Assembly (NCBI RefSeq): GCF_003260205.1
Contig: NZ_QERF01000007.1
Span: 211,349-275,348, forward strand
Source: Winogradskyella tangerina
Lineage (GTDB): Bacteria; Bacteroidota; Bacteroidia; Flavobacteriales; Flavobacteriaceae
DNA length: 64,000 nucleotides
Direction: 5' to 3'
Part shown: in pieces, positions 53,449 through 62,700 of the stretch
Layout of the letters: each line of letters begins with the position of its first letter
How positions within the stretch are numbered: position 1 is the stretch's first letter
Made by a program: the position numbers and the translations under genes
Notes under the pieces: generated by a model
The model's database searches: none
What the model was told of the DNA's origin: nothing
The model's input: only the letters and a program-made list of their open reading frames with translations

Positions 53449-54354
53449 ATGAAGTTAACCATCCTAGGCTGTCATAGCGCTACTCCACGTACCAATACCA
53501 ATCCGACCTCACAAGTTTTAGAAATAAAAAACCACATGTTTCTTATTGATTGTGGTGAAGGAACGCAGGTTGAACTACGTCGAAATAAAGTAAAGTTTTC
53601 AAGAATAAAACACATTTTTATCTCGCATCTTCACGGCGATCATTATTTTGGATTGATCGGTTTGGTTAGTACTTTTCAATTGTTGACACGAGAAACAGAG
53701 CTTCATATCTATGGGCCAAAAGGGATTAAAGAGGTGATTACACTTCAACTTAAATTATCGCAATCCTGGACGAGCTATCCATTATATTTTCATGAGCTCA
53801 CTTCAAAAGAGTCTGAGTTGATCTTCGAAGATGATAAAGTCGAAGTTTATACAATTCCTTTAAAACATCGTGTTTATACCAATGGATTCTTATTCAAAGA
53901 AAAAGAGAACGAGCGCAAACTAGACATAAATGCTGTATTAAATGCCAATATCAACGTAGCTTACTATCGTAAATTGAAACAAGGTGCAGACGTTGAAAAT
54001 GAAGATGGTATTTTAATTAAAAATGAAACTGTAACGAAAGATCCTGTTCCGGCAAAAAGTTATGCTTATTGTAGTGATACCGCTTATAATGAAGCTATAC
54101 TACCAATTATTAAAAATGCGACGGTGCTCTATCACGAGTCTACATTTTTAGATAAAAATGAAGTGCTTTGCGAACCTACCAAACATAGTACCGCTAGACA
54201 AGCAGGAAGAATTGCAAAAAAAGCAAATGTTAGTCATTTAATATTAGGGCATTTCTCTACGCGCTATAATGGCTATGACGAATTTGAAGCTCAAGCCAAA
54301 GAAGAATTTGAAAATGTTTTGTTAGCCAAGGACGGTAAGCAGTTTGAGTTTTAA
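53449..54354 (+). CDS. rnz: Ribonuclease Z
   Basis: A 301-residue metallo-beta-lactamase-fold endonuclease that trims tRNA 3' ends. The zinc motif S-H-L-H-G-D-H has H60, H62, D64 and H65; further ligands lie in P-L-K-H, C-S-D-T-A and the terminal G-H-F-S-T-R-Y. The exosite arm (about residues 150-195) is present. Full length. It ends the pyrR-pyrB-STAS-rnz run, overlapping the convergent STAS-like gene by 4 bp. Confidence 0.93.
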   Translation: MKLTILGCHSATPRTNTNPTSQVLEIKNHMFLIDCGEGTQVELRRNKVKFSRIKHIFISHLHGDHYFGLIGLVSTFQLLTRETELHIYGPKGIKEVITLQLKLSQSWTSYPLYFHELTSKESELIFEDDKVEVYTIPLKHRVYTNGFLFKEKENERKLDINAVLNANINVAYYRKLKQGADVENEDGILIKNETVTKDPVPAKSYAYCSDTAYNEAILPIIKNATVLYHESTFLDKNEVLCEPTKHSTARQAGRIAKKANVSHLILGHFSTRYNGYDEFEAQAKEEFENVLLAKDGKQFEF

Positions 54355-54788
54355 TTGAATTCCTTCAAATGCTGCACCCAATTTATGGCCTCTTCTAGAC
54401 TTAAAGCACGCTTCATAGGAATAGATGCCATTTGTTTTTCAATATTCGCATTAAGGTAGGTTGAATCGCGATAACTAACGATAGAAGCAGCAATTAAAAT
54501 ACTATCATCTTTATCAAAATAAGACCAAAGCACAGGATCAATAGAATAGGAGTGAACGCGATTAGCGATATAAGCTAAGGTTTTATGATTTCCGTAATAC
54601 GCTCTAAGAGAATCTAATAGACTATTAAGTTTGTCCCAGTTAAAATGTTCACCTTCATTAACCTCCATAATGAAAAAATTATCGAACAAATAATAAGATC
54701 CAAAATCTAATATAACTTTATCGTAGCTTAAGGTTTTTGAAAAGTGGGAATCTTCAAATCTCATGTTAGGTTGAAACTTGTTGGTCAT
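54351..54788 (-). CDS. Hypothetical STAS/SpoIIAA-like protein
   Basis: A 145-residue cytosolic protein. The central part (strand K-V-I-L-D-F-G-S-Y-Y-L-F-D-N-F-F-I-M-E-V, helix W-D-K-L-N-S-L-L-D-S-L-R, strand K-T-L-A-Y-I-A, and later I-L-I-A-A-S-I-V-S) resembles the SpoIIAA/STAS-like fold, sometimes called DUF-type STAS in Bacteroidota. The terminal helix is S-L-E-E-A-I-N-W-V-Q-H-L. No function is assigned. Convergent with rnz (4-bp overlap) and divergent from pdxH. Confidence 0.55.
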   Translation of the reverse strand: MTNKFQPNMRFEDSHFSKTLSYDKVILDFGSYYLFDNFFIMEVNEGEHFNWDKLNSLLDSLRAYYGNHKTLAYIANRVHSYSIDPVLWSYFDKDDSILIAASIVSYRDSTYLNANIEKQMASIPMKRALSLEEAINWVQHLKEFN

Positions 54789-54810
54789 AGGCTTCCAAAG
54801 CTACACTTTT

Positions 54811-54842
54811 TTTGATAGAAACAAAATATTGAATTAATTTCG
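54811..54842 (+). promoter_or_regulatory. Promoter of pdxH
   Basis: TTTG (54811-54814), 20-nt spacer, TAATTTCG (54835-54842), one mismatch to TAnnTTTG. The box ends 4 bp before the ATG, so the transcript would be nearly leaderless. Confidence 0.5.
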
Positions 54843-54846
54843 CAAT

Positions 54847-55497
54847 ATGATGGAGAAAGACCTTAGTGATTACAGAAAATCTTACGAAAAAGGGGAACTA
54901 TTATTGAATAATGTTCCCGAGAATCCGATAGAATTATTTCGAGATTGGTTTATTGAAGTAGATACGCATTTTAATGTAGAAGAAACCAATGCTATGACTA
55001 TTTCGACAATTGGCTTGGATGGCTATCCTAAAAGTAGAGTAGTGTTACTTAAAAAATACACACACGAAGGCTTTATTTTTTACACCAATTACGATAGTGA
55101 AAAAGGGAAGGCCATAACAAATAACCCAAATGTGTGTTTGTCCTTTTTCTGGCATTCTGCAGAGCGACAAATAATTATTAAAGGTAGGGCTGAAAAAATA
55201 GCTGAAAATTTAAGCGACGGTTATTTTGAATCGCGTCCGCGTGGAAGTCAATTAGGTGCTATTGTTTCTAATCAGAGTGAAGTCATTGCCGATAGGAAAG
55301 TTTTAGAGGATAAATTGAAGGCTCTCGAATCTAAACTTGAAGGTCAAGAAATTGAAAGACCAGTAAATTGGGGTGGCTTTATTGTGAAACCAGTTGAACT
55401 CGAATTTTGGCAAGGAAGGCCAAATCGTTTACACGATAGAATACGTTATCAGTTGCAAGAAGACTACAATTGGAAGATCGAACGACTTTCTCCATAA
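54847..55497 (+). CDS. pdxH: Pyridoxamine 5'-phosphate oxidase
   Basis: A 216-residue FMN enzyme that makes pyridoxal phosphate, the cofactor used by rocD and the cysteine desulfurase in this window. Seen: D-L-S-D-Y-R-K-S-Y at the N-terminus, S-R-V-V-L-L-K and F-Y-T-N-Y-D-S in the FMN site, and the C-terminal E-F-W-Q-G-R-P-N-R-L-H-D-R motif. ATG-ATG start; the second ATG (54850) gives the usual N-terminus. Transcribed alone. Confidence 0.94.
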   Translation: MMEKDLSDYRKSYEKGELLLNNVPENPIELFRDWFIEVDTHFNVEETNAMTISTIGLDGYPKSRVVLLKKYTHEGFIFYTNYDSEKGKAITNNPNVCLSFFWHSAERQIIIKGRAEKIAENLSDGYFESRPRGSQLGAIVSNQSEVIADRKVLEDKLKALESKLEGQEIERPVNWGGFIVKPVELEFWQGRPNRLHDRIRYQLQEDYNWKIERLSP

Positions 55498-55693
55498 GCC
55501 CGAGTTATTTATCCGATAAAAAGACATAAATAATCGGCTAAAAGCTTAAAATTCTCTTTTCAACGTGCATTTAATCGATGTTTTGCAAAATATTTCGACG
55601 AAATACATGTTTTTAATCGATTTTAACATTTCTTTAACGAATATACATAAGTAGGCTACTAAATTAGTAATCCCAAACCTAAATAACCTACTT

Positions 55694-56188
55694 ATGAATG
55701 CTGCTAAACTACTGCCATTTCTGGCTATTGTTGCCCTTTTAGGCTTTACGTCATGTTCATCTGAAAGTATAGAAGAACAAATAGATGCTATTGAAGTTCC
55801 AGTTGCGCCTGAGGCGAAACTCATCGAAATTGAGATCATGGAACTTATTAATGCCCACCGAATCACTCAAGGCTTACCAACATTAAATGACCACAATACG
55901 GTTAAAGCTGTAGCGTTTACGCATACAGATTATATGATCGAGGTAGATAATGTATCACACGATAATTTTTTCCAAAGAAAAGAGAGCTTACAAGTAAATG
56001 CTAATGCCAATGTGGTTTCAGAGAATGTAGCTTATGGATTTAATTCAGCAGAAGGTGTAGTTAATGCTTGGTTAAACAGTCCAAGTCATAGAGATAATAT
56101 AGAAGGCGATTATACAGATTTTGATATTTCCGCCGAACAAAATAATGAAGGGAAATGGTTTTTTACCAATATCTTCATTAAGCGTTAA
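55694..56188 (+). CDS. CAP-domain (SCP/PR-1-like) lipoprotein
   Basis: A 164-residue lipoprotein: signal peptide with lipobox F-T-S-C at about residues 18-21. The CAP domain covers about residues 45-164: E-L-I-N-A-H-R, F-T-H-T-D-Y-M, V-S-H-D-N-F-F-Q-R, S-E-N-V-A-Y-G, and W-L-N-S-P-S-H-R-D-N-I. Conserved histidines (T-H-T-D, S-H-D-N, S-H-R) could form the metal site of this family. Bacterial CAP proteins are secreted and of unclear role. Preceded by a 196-bp AT-rich gap and followed by a strong terminator. Confidence 0.88.
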   Translation: MNAAKLLPFLAIVALLGFTSCSSESIEEQIDAIEVPVAPEAKLIEIEIMELINAHRITQGLPTLNDHNTVKAVAFTHTDYMIEVDNVSHDNFFQRKESLQVNANANVVSENVAYGFNSAEGVVNAWLNSPSHRDNIEGDYTDFDISAEQNNEGKWFFTNIFIKR

Positions 56189-56218
56189 ACCGCATAAAAA
56201 GTTGATTAATAGCAGCAG

Positions 56219-56247
56219 AAAGCCACAACGGAAGTTGTGGCTTTTTT
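56219..56247 (+). terminator. Rho-independent terminator after the CAP gene
   Basis: GCCACAAC (56222-56229) pairs with GTTGTGGC (56234-56241), GGAA tetraloop-like loop, T-run to 56247. Confidence 0.9.
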
Positions 56248-56327
56248 TAGTTTAATTAAAAAGAGTAGGATTTTATAAATTCTAAGTAAAATTAGATTCC
56301 TATTAAAGATTCTATAGGTATTAGTGA

Positions 56328-56795
56328 CTATTTTTTCCGTGATTCAAATTCACCTAGCAACTTGTTCAACATCTTTGAATCTTCGCTACTAATCAGACCT
56401 AATTGTTGTGAAACTACAATCATGTCTATTACATGGTTGTAATCATGAATATTATTTATTGTACCTCGTTTGAGAATTTTTTTGAGTTTATTTTCATATT
56501 TATAGTTAAGGTTTTCTTCCTCCAATTTTTTCCAGAAATAAGCTACTGTCTCGCCCGATCCATCTATGAAATAGGTAAAAACATCTTCAATACGGTATTT
56601 TAAAGATTTAAGGTTTTTACTTTCTGGACTTGTATTTATAATCTCATTTTTCCATTCTTCATGAATACTCACAATCCTATCAATTTGACTTTGATTCATA
56701 CCCACTGGCATATACTTCTGAAATGATTCAATAGCGATGTCAATAACAATTAATAGTTTTTTAGATTCTTCGTTATAAGCTCTTCTTTTATCCAA
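56328..56795 (-). CDS. Unrecognised small helical protein
   Basis: A 155-residue cytosolic protein with mostly helical, lysine/glutamate-rich sequence and no signal peptide or membrane segment. A distinctive central part reads Y-F-I-D-G-S-G-E-T-V-A-Y-F-W-K-K-L. The start is a TTG at 56795 (the next ATG is residue 29), so the gene may begin further inside. It stands alone on the minus strand downstream of the OmpA gene terminator, with no operon partners. I do not recognise a family. Confidence 0.5.
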   Translation of the reverse strand: MDKRRAYNEESKKLLIVIDIAIESFQKYMPVGMNQSQIDRIVSIHEEWKNEIINTSPESKNLKSLKYRIEDVFTYFIDGSGETVAYFWKKLEEENLNYKYENKLKKILKRGTINNIHDYNHVIDMIVVSQQLGLISSEDSKMLNKLLGEFESRKK

Positions 56796-56882
56796 TTTTC
56801 AAGATTATGGCTGTTTCAATCATAAATTTAATTAATAATTAAAAAAGCTATCACTCTTTATCAATAAGTAAATATTTCAAAC

Positions 56883-56911
56883 AAAAAAGCAAGCCCAAAA
56901 GAGCTTGCTTT
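56883..56911 (-). terminator. Rho-independent terminator of the adhesin operon
   Basis: AGCAAGC (56888-56894) pairs with GCTTGCT (56903-56909); on the minus strand it ends in a T-run. It lies 26 bp beyond the OmpA gene. Confidence 0.85.
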
Positions 56912-56936
56912 CACTTAAGTAATTTTGAGGGTAAAA

Positions 56937-58838
56937 TTAATCGTTCACAATGTAGAAGTAAGAACGTCTGTTTAATTGATGGTCTTCTTCTGAACATTTT
57001 ACACCGTTAGCACATTTGTTGAGTAATTGGGTTTCACCATATCCAATTGCGCTTTCAATTCTGTTAGGATCAATTCCTCTCGAAATGATATAATCTCGAG
57101 TCGATTTTGCCCGTCTGTCTGACAGCTTCAAGTTGTAGCGATCTCCGCCACGACTGTCTGTATGCGATTCAATTTTAATAACCATTGTAGGATGCTTACG
57201 CATTACATCTACTATATTTTCTAATTCGTATTGTGCATCTGTTCTAATATTCCACTTATCGAAATCAAAGAAAATTGGGTTAATAACGATCTGATTATCG
57301 ATAATCAAGGGTTCTAGGTTAAGATCTACAGTGTTCACTTTATCGTTATCTGTTGTCGTTGTCAAAGATTGTTGGTCATCTTTATAATCGGGTTTACTAC
57401 CCACAACAGTATATGTCTTATTACAGTCTACAGTAAAGGTGTATTCGCCATTTTCAGACTTTAGTTCGTCAACTACTTTACCGGTTTCATCAATAAGTCT
57501 GATGGTCACATTGATGAGCGTAACATTAGATTTACTATCGCGCGCGGTACCAGCGATTTCTTGCTTACATTGTTGCGCGTTGAAGCTGTAAATATCGTCA
57601 CTTCCTTTACCATTTGGTCGGTTAGAGGAGAAGTATCCTTTCTGAGTGTCTGAGTTTACAAAATATGCAAAATCATCATAGCCACTATTATAAGGTGAGC
57701 CCATATTCTCTGGGTCGGTACGAAAGCCTTTTAAAATGTCTGATCTGAAAATATCAAGCAAACCTAAATTTAGATGACCATCGGAAGAAAAGTATAATGT
57801 AGAATCCTTAGCCACAAATGGAAACATCTCACGACCTTCAGTATTTACTTTTTCACCAAGATTTTCTGGTGTTCCATACGAACCATCGTCATTTATAGAA
57901 ACTGAATAGATATCAGACTGGCCAAGGCCTCCTTCACGATCAGAAACAAAATATAAAGTCTTATTATCTGGACTTAATGCTGGGTGACCTGTAGAAAATA
58001 CTTCATCATTAAATGGTAATTCTACGATATTTGTCCATTGATCGTTTTCTAAAGTCGCCTTATAAAGTTTTAAATGTGTGGTTCCTTTTTTATCGTATTT
58101 TAAACGGTTACGCTTGTTAACGTTATCGCGCGTAAAATAAAGGGTTTTACCGTCGTTTGTTAAAGCTACAGAGGCTTCGTGATATTCTGTATTCACCGCT
58201 TCACCAGATAGTTCTGATGCCGTACCATAAGAGATAACACCATCATCGTCTGTAAGTGCAACCTGATATAGATCTAGAAATGGTTCTTTATTCCAACTAT
58301 AAACTTTACCGTTGTCATTTCTAGCAGATGCAAAATAAAGCTGATCGTCATAAATGTATGCACCAAAATCTGAGTTTTCAGAGTTAAATGCCAGATTATC
58401 AATTCTAACAATCACCTCATTCTTTGAGGTTAATTTATCATAAATATCTACTTCATCGGGATTATAACCTTTAAGTCGGCTGTCGCCTTGCTGAGCCGCA
58501 CTCAGTTCTTTAAACCACTTATCGGCTTCCTCATAGTTTCCAATACTTCTTAAGGATTGGATATATTTATAAACATATTCTGCGTCGATTTTTTTATAGG
58601 CTTTTAAAGCTTCGCCATACCAATAAGCCGCTTTCTCAGAATTTGAATTATTATAATAAGCATCACCAAGTCGTGTCAATACGTGAGCACTATCATCACC
58701 ATTTTCGTAGGCTTTTTCATAAAGCTCAATAGCCTTTATATAGCCATAATTCTTGAAGAATTTATCAGCTAATTTGGTCTGACTGTACGATAGAGAACAG
58801 CTTAGTATAAATAAAAATGCTAAAAGTCTTGTTTTCAT
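56937..58838 (-). CDS. OmpA-domain protein with TPR and PD40 repeats
   Basis: A 633-residue exported protein: signal peptide, tetratricopeptide-like repeats (about residues 22-115; A-I-E-L-Y-E-K-A-Y-E-N-G-D), WD40-like PD40 repeats (about 160-415; S-P-D-N-K-T-L-Y-F-V-S-D-R-E-G-G), a carboxypeptidase-like domain (about 420-500) and a C-terminal OmpA peptidoglycan-binding domain (F-D-F-D-K-W-N-I-R, then S-H-T-D-S-R-G). This order is that of T9SS-associated PorE-type proteins that tie the system to the cell wall. Last gene of the adhesin-PorP/SprF operon, 12 bp after the PorP/SprF gene. Confidence 0.88.
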   Translation of the reverse strand: MKTRLLAFLFILSCSLSYSQTKLADKFFKNYGYIKAIELYEKAYENGDDSAHVLTRLGDAYYNNSNSEKAAYWYGEALKAYKKIDAEYVYKYIQSLRSIGNYEEADKWFKELSAAQQGDSRLKGYNPDEVDIYDKLTSKNEVIVRIDNLAFNSENSDFGAYIYDDQLYFASARNDNGKVYSWNKEPFLDLYQVALTDDDGVISYGTASELSGEAVNTEYHEASVALTNDGKTLYFTRDNVNKRNRLKYDKKGTTHLKLYKATLENDQWTNIVELPFNDEVFSTGHPALSPDNKTLYFVSDREGGLGQSDIYSVSINDDGSYGTPENLGEKVNTEGREMFPFVAKDSTLYFSSDGHLNLGLLDIFRSDILKGFRTDPENMGSPYNSGYDDFAYFVNSDTQKGYFSSNRPNGKGSDDIYSFNAQQCKQEIAGTARDSKSNVTLINVTIRLIDETGKVVDELKSENGEYTFTVDCNKTYTVVGSKPDYKDDQQSLTTTTDNDKVNTVDLNLEPLIIDNQIVINPIFFDFDKWNIRTDAQYELENIVDVMRKHPTMVIKIESHTDSRGGDRYNLKLSDRRAKSTRDYIISRGIDPNRIESAIGYGETQLLNKCANGVKCSEEDHQLNRRSYFYIVND

Positions 58839-58850
58839 AATCGTTTCTTT

Positions 58851-59786
58851 TTAGAAGTATCGAGGTGATTTTATACGTCTACTCTTAAATACTTCAAACA
58901 TAAGCAGTACTTCGTGGGTGCCACTTGTATAAGCTCTAATATCTGAAATTGGGTATTCATAAGCATAACCAATTCGCAATTGTTTCGAAATTTGAAAATC
59001 GGCAATACCACCAATGGCAGCAGCAGATTCGTTAATTCTATAACCGCCACCGATCCAAAAGGTTTCATTAAACAGGAAATTGGCAGAAATATCAAATGAT
59101 AATGGCGCACCGTTTGTAGCTTTCAATAAAACAGATGGTTTTAGTTTTGTGTTTTCACTAAGATCGAAAACATAACCTCCAGTAAAATAGTAACTTACAC
59201 GTTCTAAAGCCACATAGTCTAATTGACCTTGTTGCCCATTATTATAATCTGTATTCAGAATTCTCGGCGCAGATAACCCGACATACCATCTTTGAGAGTG
59301 CCAGTAAAACCCTGCACCAATATTCGGACTCCATCGATTAGATACATCATTGAAGAATGGATCATTTACAACAGATGGGTCGTTAAGTAACTCTTCATCT
59401 AAATTATAATGAGTAAATCCAGCTTTAACACCAAAAGCCAATTCAGAATTTGCACCTGTTCTGATGGTATATGAAAAATCTCCATAGATATATGAGAAGT
59501 TTTCATATCCTAACTTATCATTGATAAATGACAAACCTAGTCCAATTTGATCATTCCTTAACGGGGAATGTACAGATAGGGTCTGTGTTTCTGGTCCACC
59601 TTCTAATCCAACCCATTGACTACGATGTAGACCAACGGCGCTGAATGTTTCTCTACTTCCTGCATAAGCCGGATTAATAGAGATGGTGTTGAACATGTAC
59701 TGCGTAAATTGAGGTAACTGCTGTGCAAAGGCAGTTGAAATACCTAATATAAAGATCGCAATACTTAAAAATTTAGATAACTTCAT
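58851..59786 (-). CDS. T9SS membrane protein, PorP/SprF family
   Basis: A 311-residue outer-membrane barrel: signal peptide (F-L-S-I-A-I-F-I-L-G-I-S-T-A-F-A), then the family signature Q-Y-M-F-N-T-I-S-I-N-P-A-Y-A-G-S-R, R-S-Q-W-V-G-L-E-G-G-P and a C-terminal strand region. SprF is needed for surface delivery of the giant adhesin SprB in Flavobacterium; members are found directly after type B cargo genes, as here (9 bp after the adhesin). I infer that it serves this adhesin. Multi-copy family, so no specific symbol is given. Confidence 0.9.
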   Translation of the reverse strand: MKLSKFLSIAIFILGISTAFAQQLPQFTQYMFNTISINPAYAGSRETFSAVGLHRSQWVGLEGGPETQTLSVHSPLRNDQIGLGLSFINDKLGYENFSYIYGDFSYTIRTGANSELAFGVKAGFTHYNLDEELLNDPSVVNDPFFNDVSNRWSPNIGAGFYWHSQRWYVGLSAPRILNTDYNNGQQGQLDYVALERVSYYFTGGYVFDLSENTKLKPSVLLKATNGAPLSFDISANFLFNETFWIGGGYRINESAAAIGGIADFQISKQLRIGYAYEYPISDIRAYTSGTHEVLLMFEVFKSRRIKSPRYF

Positions 59787-59795
59787 CGGTTAAGT

Positions 59796-62700
59796 TTATT
59801 TATCAGTTGCAACATAGATTGGACCTGCAAATGGTGCTAATCCACTATTTCTTAAATTAACTACATAGTAGTACGTTCCTGTTGGGACTTTTCCTGAGAC
59901 ACCTACAGATGATCCGTGGGCGTCACCATTCCAATCGTTTTGGTAGTTGTTATTCTTATAAATCTCCGCACCCCAACGATTGAATATTTGTAATTCTATT
60001 GTGAAACCACAAGGCTCAATACCAGTTACTGTAAAGAACTCATTGTAATTATCTCCATTAGCTGTTACTGTTTTTGAAATCACTACATTATCCTGACCAC
60101 AAGCTAATACTAAACAATCATCATCAATGGCTACATTAACTTCAACTTCAGTAGGACATGGTCCTTCAGTAATTGCATACTTGAAGGTATAAATACCAAC
60201 TTCAACCGTTGAAGGATCAAAGAAACTACCGTCTAGTGTAGCACTTCCAGCAACAACGCTCCAAGTACCATTCATATCAAAATCACCTTCTAACAGATCG
60301 AATAAATCGAACTCAGCGTCAAGCACACAACGGTTAGCATCGAATGCAGTGATCACATTACTGATTTCAACAGTAATATTTTGAGTGAAAATGGCCTCAT
60401 TACCACAATCGTCGGTTACGGTCCAGGTTCTTATAATTTCATAGTCGTCAAAGTCATTGGCCTGAGTAGATTCCTCATTGAAATCAACGCTAATGTTATT
60501 AGAGCAGGCATCTTCAAATACTAAATTCGGTACATCTGGGATATCATCACAAGCCACCGTAATATCATCGATTGGTGTTACCAATGTAGGAGCAGTGGTA
60601 TCCTGAACAGTAATGATCTGAATATGAACTTCATCATTACCACAAGCATCAGTTGCAGTCCAGGTACGTTCAATAATATAATCTCCAATACAAGCACCTT
60701 CTGTAATAACTTCTTCAAAATCTACAGTAGCATCGCCACAGTTATCAGTGGCGGTTAAAATCGCTGCCTCTGGAACTGAATCACACTCTGCATCCATGTC
60801 AGCAGGTAAGCTTTCATTGAATGTTGGGGCCGTTGTATCAATTACTGTAATTGTTTGTGTATGAATTGTCTCATTTCCACAAGCATCAGTTGCTGTCCAT
60901 GTTCTTACTAGAACGTATTCATTAGCACAACTACCATCAGTAATATCTTCTACTAAGGTCACAGTTGCATCACCACAATTATCGGTTGCTGTTATGGTTT
61001 CTGCTGTAGGAACAGCGTCACATTCTAATGTTACATCTGTAGGAAGTGTTACATCAAAAGTTGGCGCCGTAGTATCTTCAATAGTAATTGTTTGAACTAA
61101 AGTTGTTGTATTAGCACATTCGTCTATTAAAGTCCAAGTACGTGTAATCACTGATTCGTTAGCACAGCTTCCGGCAGCAACACTGTCAGAATACGTTGCT
61201 TCAAGTCCAGTTGAACAATTATCAGCTTCATCAGTCACATCACCTGTGATTGTGAGATCTGTAGGATCTACATCACATTCAATTGTGATATCTGCAGGAA
61301 CCGTAAAGGTAGGCGCTGTAGTATCTTCAATAGTGATTGTTTGAACTAAAGTTGTTGTATTAGCACACTCGTCTGTTAAAGTCCAAGTACGTGTAATCAC
61401 TGATTCGTTAGCACAGCTTCCGGCAGCAACACTGTCAGAATACGTTGCTTCAAGTCCAGCAGAACAATTATCAGCTTCATCCGTTACATCACCTGTAATT
61501 GTGAGATCTGTTGGATCAACGTCACATTCAATTGTGATATCTGCAGGAACCGTAAAGGTAGGAGCCGTAGTATCTTCAATAGTAATTGTTTGAACTAATG
61601 TTGTTGTATTAGCACACTCGTCTATTAAAGTCCAAGTACGCGTAATTACTGATTCGTTAGCACAGCTTCCGGCAGCAACACTGTCAGAATAGGTCGCTTC
61701 AAGTCCAGTTGAACAATTATCAGCTTCATCCGTTACATCACCTGTGATTGTTAGATCTGTTGGATCAACGTCACATTCAATTGTGATATCTGCAGGAACC
61801 GTAAAGGTAGGAGCCGTAGTATCTTCAATAGTAATTGTTTGAACTAAAGTTGTTGTGTTAGCACATTCATCAGTTAAAGTCCAAGTACGTGTAATTACTG
61901 ATTCGTTAGCACAGCTTCCGGCAGCAATACTGTCAGAATAGGTTGCTTCAAGTCCAGTTGAACAATTATCAGCTTCATCCGTTACATCACCTGTGATTGT
62001 TAGATCAGTAGGATCAACGTCACATTCAATTGTGATATCTGCAGGAACCGTAAAGGTAGGAGCCGTAGTATCTTCAATAGTAATTGTTTGAACTAATGTT
62101 GTTGTATTAGCACACTCGTCTATTAAAGTCCAAGTACGCGTAATTACTGATTCGTTAGCACAGCTTCCGGCAGCAACACTGTCAGAATACGTTGCTTCAA
62201 GTCCAGCAGAACAATTATCAGCTTCATCCGTTACATCACCTGTAATTGTGAGATCTGTTGGATCAACGTCACATTCAATTGTGATATCTGCAGGTACCGT
62301 AAAGGTAGGTGCTGTAGTATCTTCAATAGTAATTGTTTGAACTAAAGTTGTTGTATTAGCACACTCGTCTGTTAAAGTCCAAGTACGTGTGATTACTGAT
62401 TCGTTAGCACAGCTTCCAGCGGCAACACTGTCAGAATAGGTTGCTTCAAGTCCAGTTGAACAATTATCAGCTTCATCTGTCACATCACCTGTAATCGTTA
62501 GATCTGTTGGATCAACGTCACATTCAATAGTAATATCTGCAGGGACCGTAAATGTTGGCCCTCTAGTATCAACAACAGTAATAATTTGAACTTCAGTTGC
62601 TAAATTATCACAATCATCAAATAGTCTCCATTTTCTGTGAATTTCGAATGAATTAGGACAACTTCCAGGTATGATTATATCTTTATAATCGGCTTCTAAT

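Noticed and set aside
55498..55693. Possible terminator or RNA after pdxH (TTATTTAT / ATAAATAA pair near 55505-55533)
   Set aside because: The stem is only A-T pairs and no T-run follows, so it is too weak to call.
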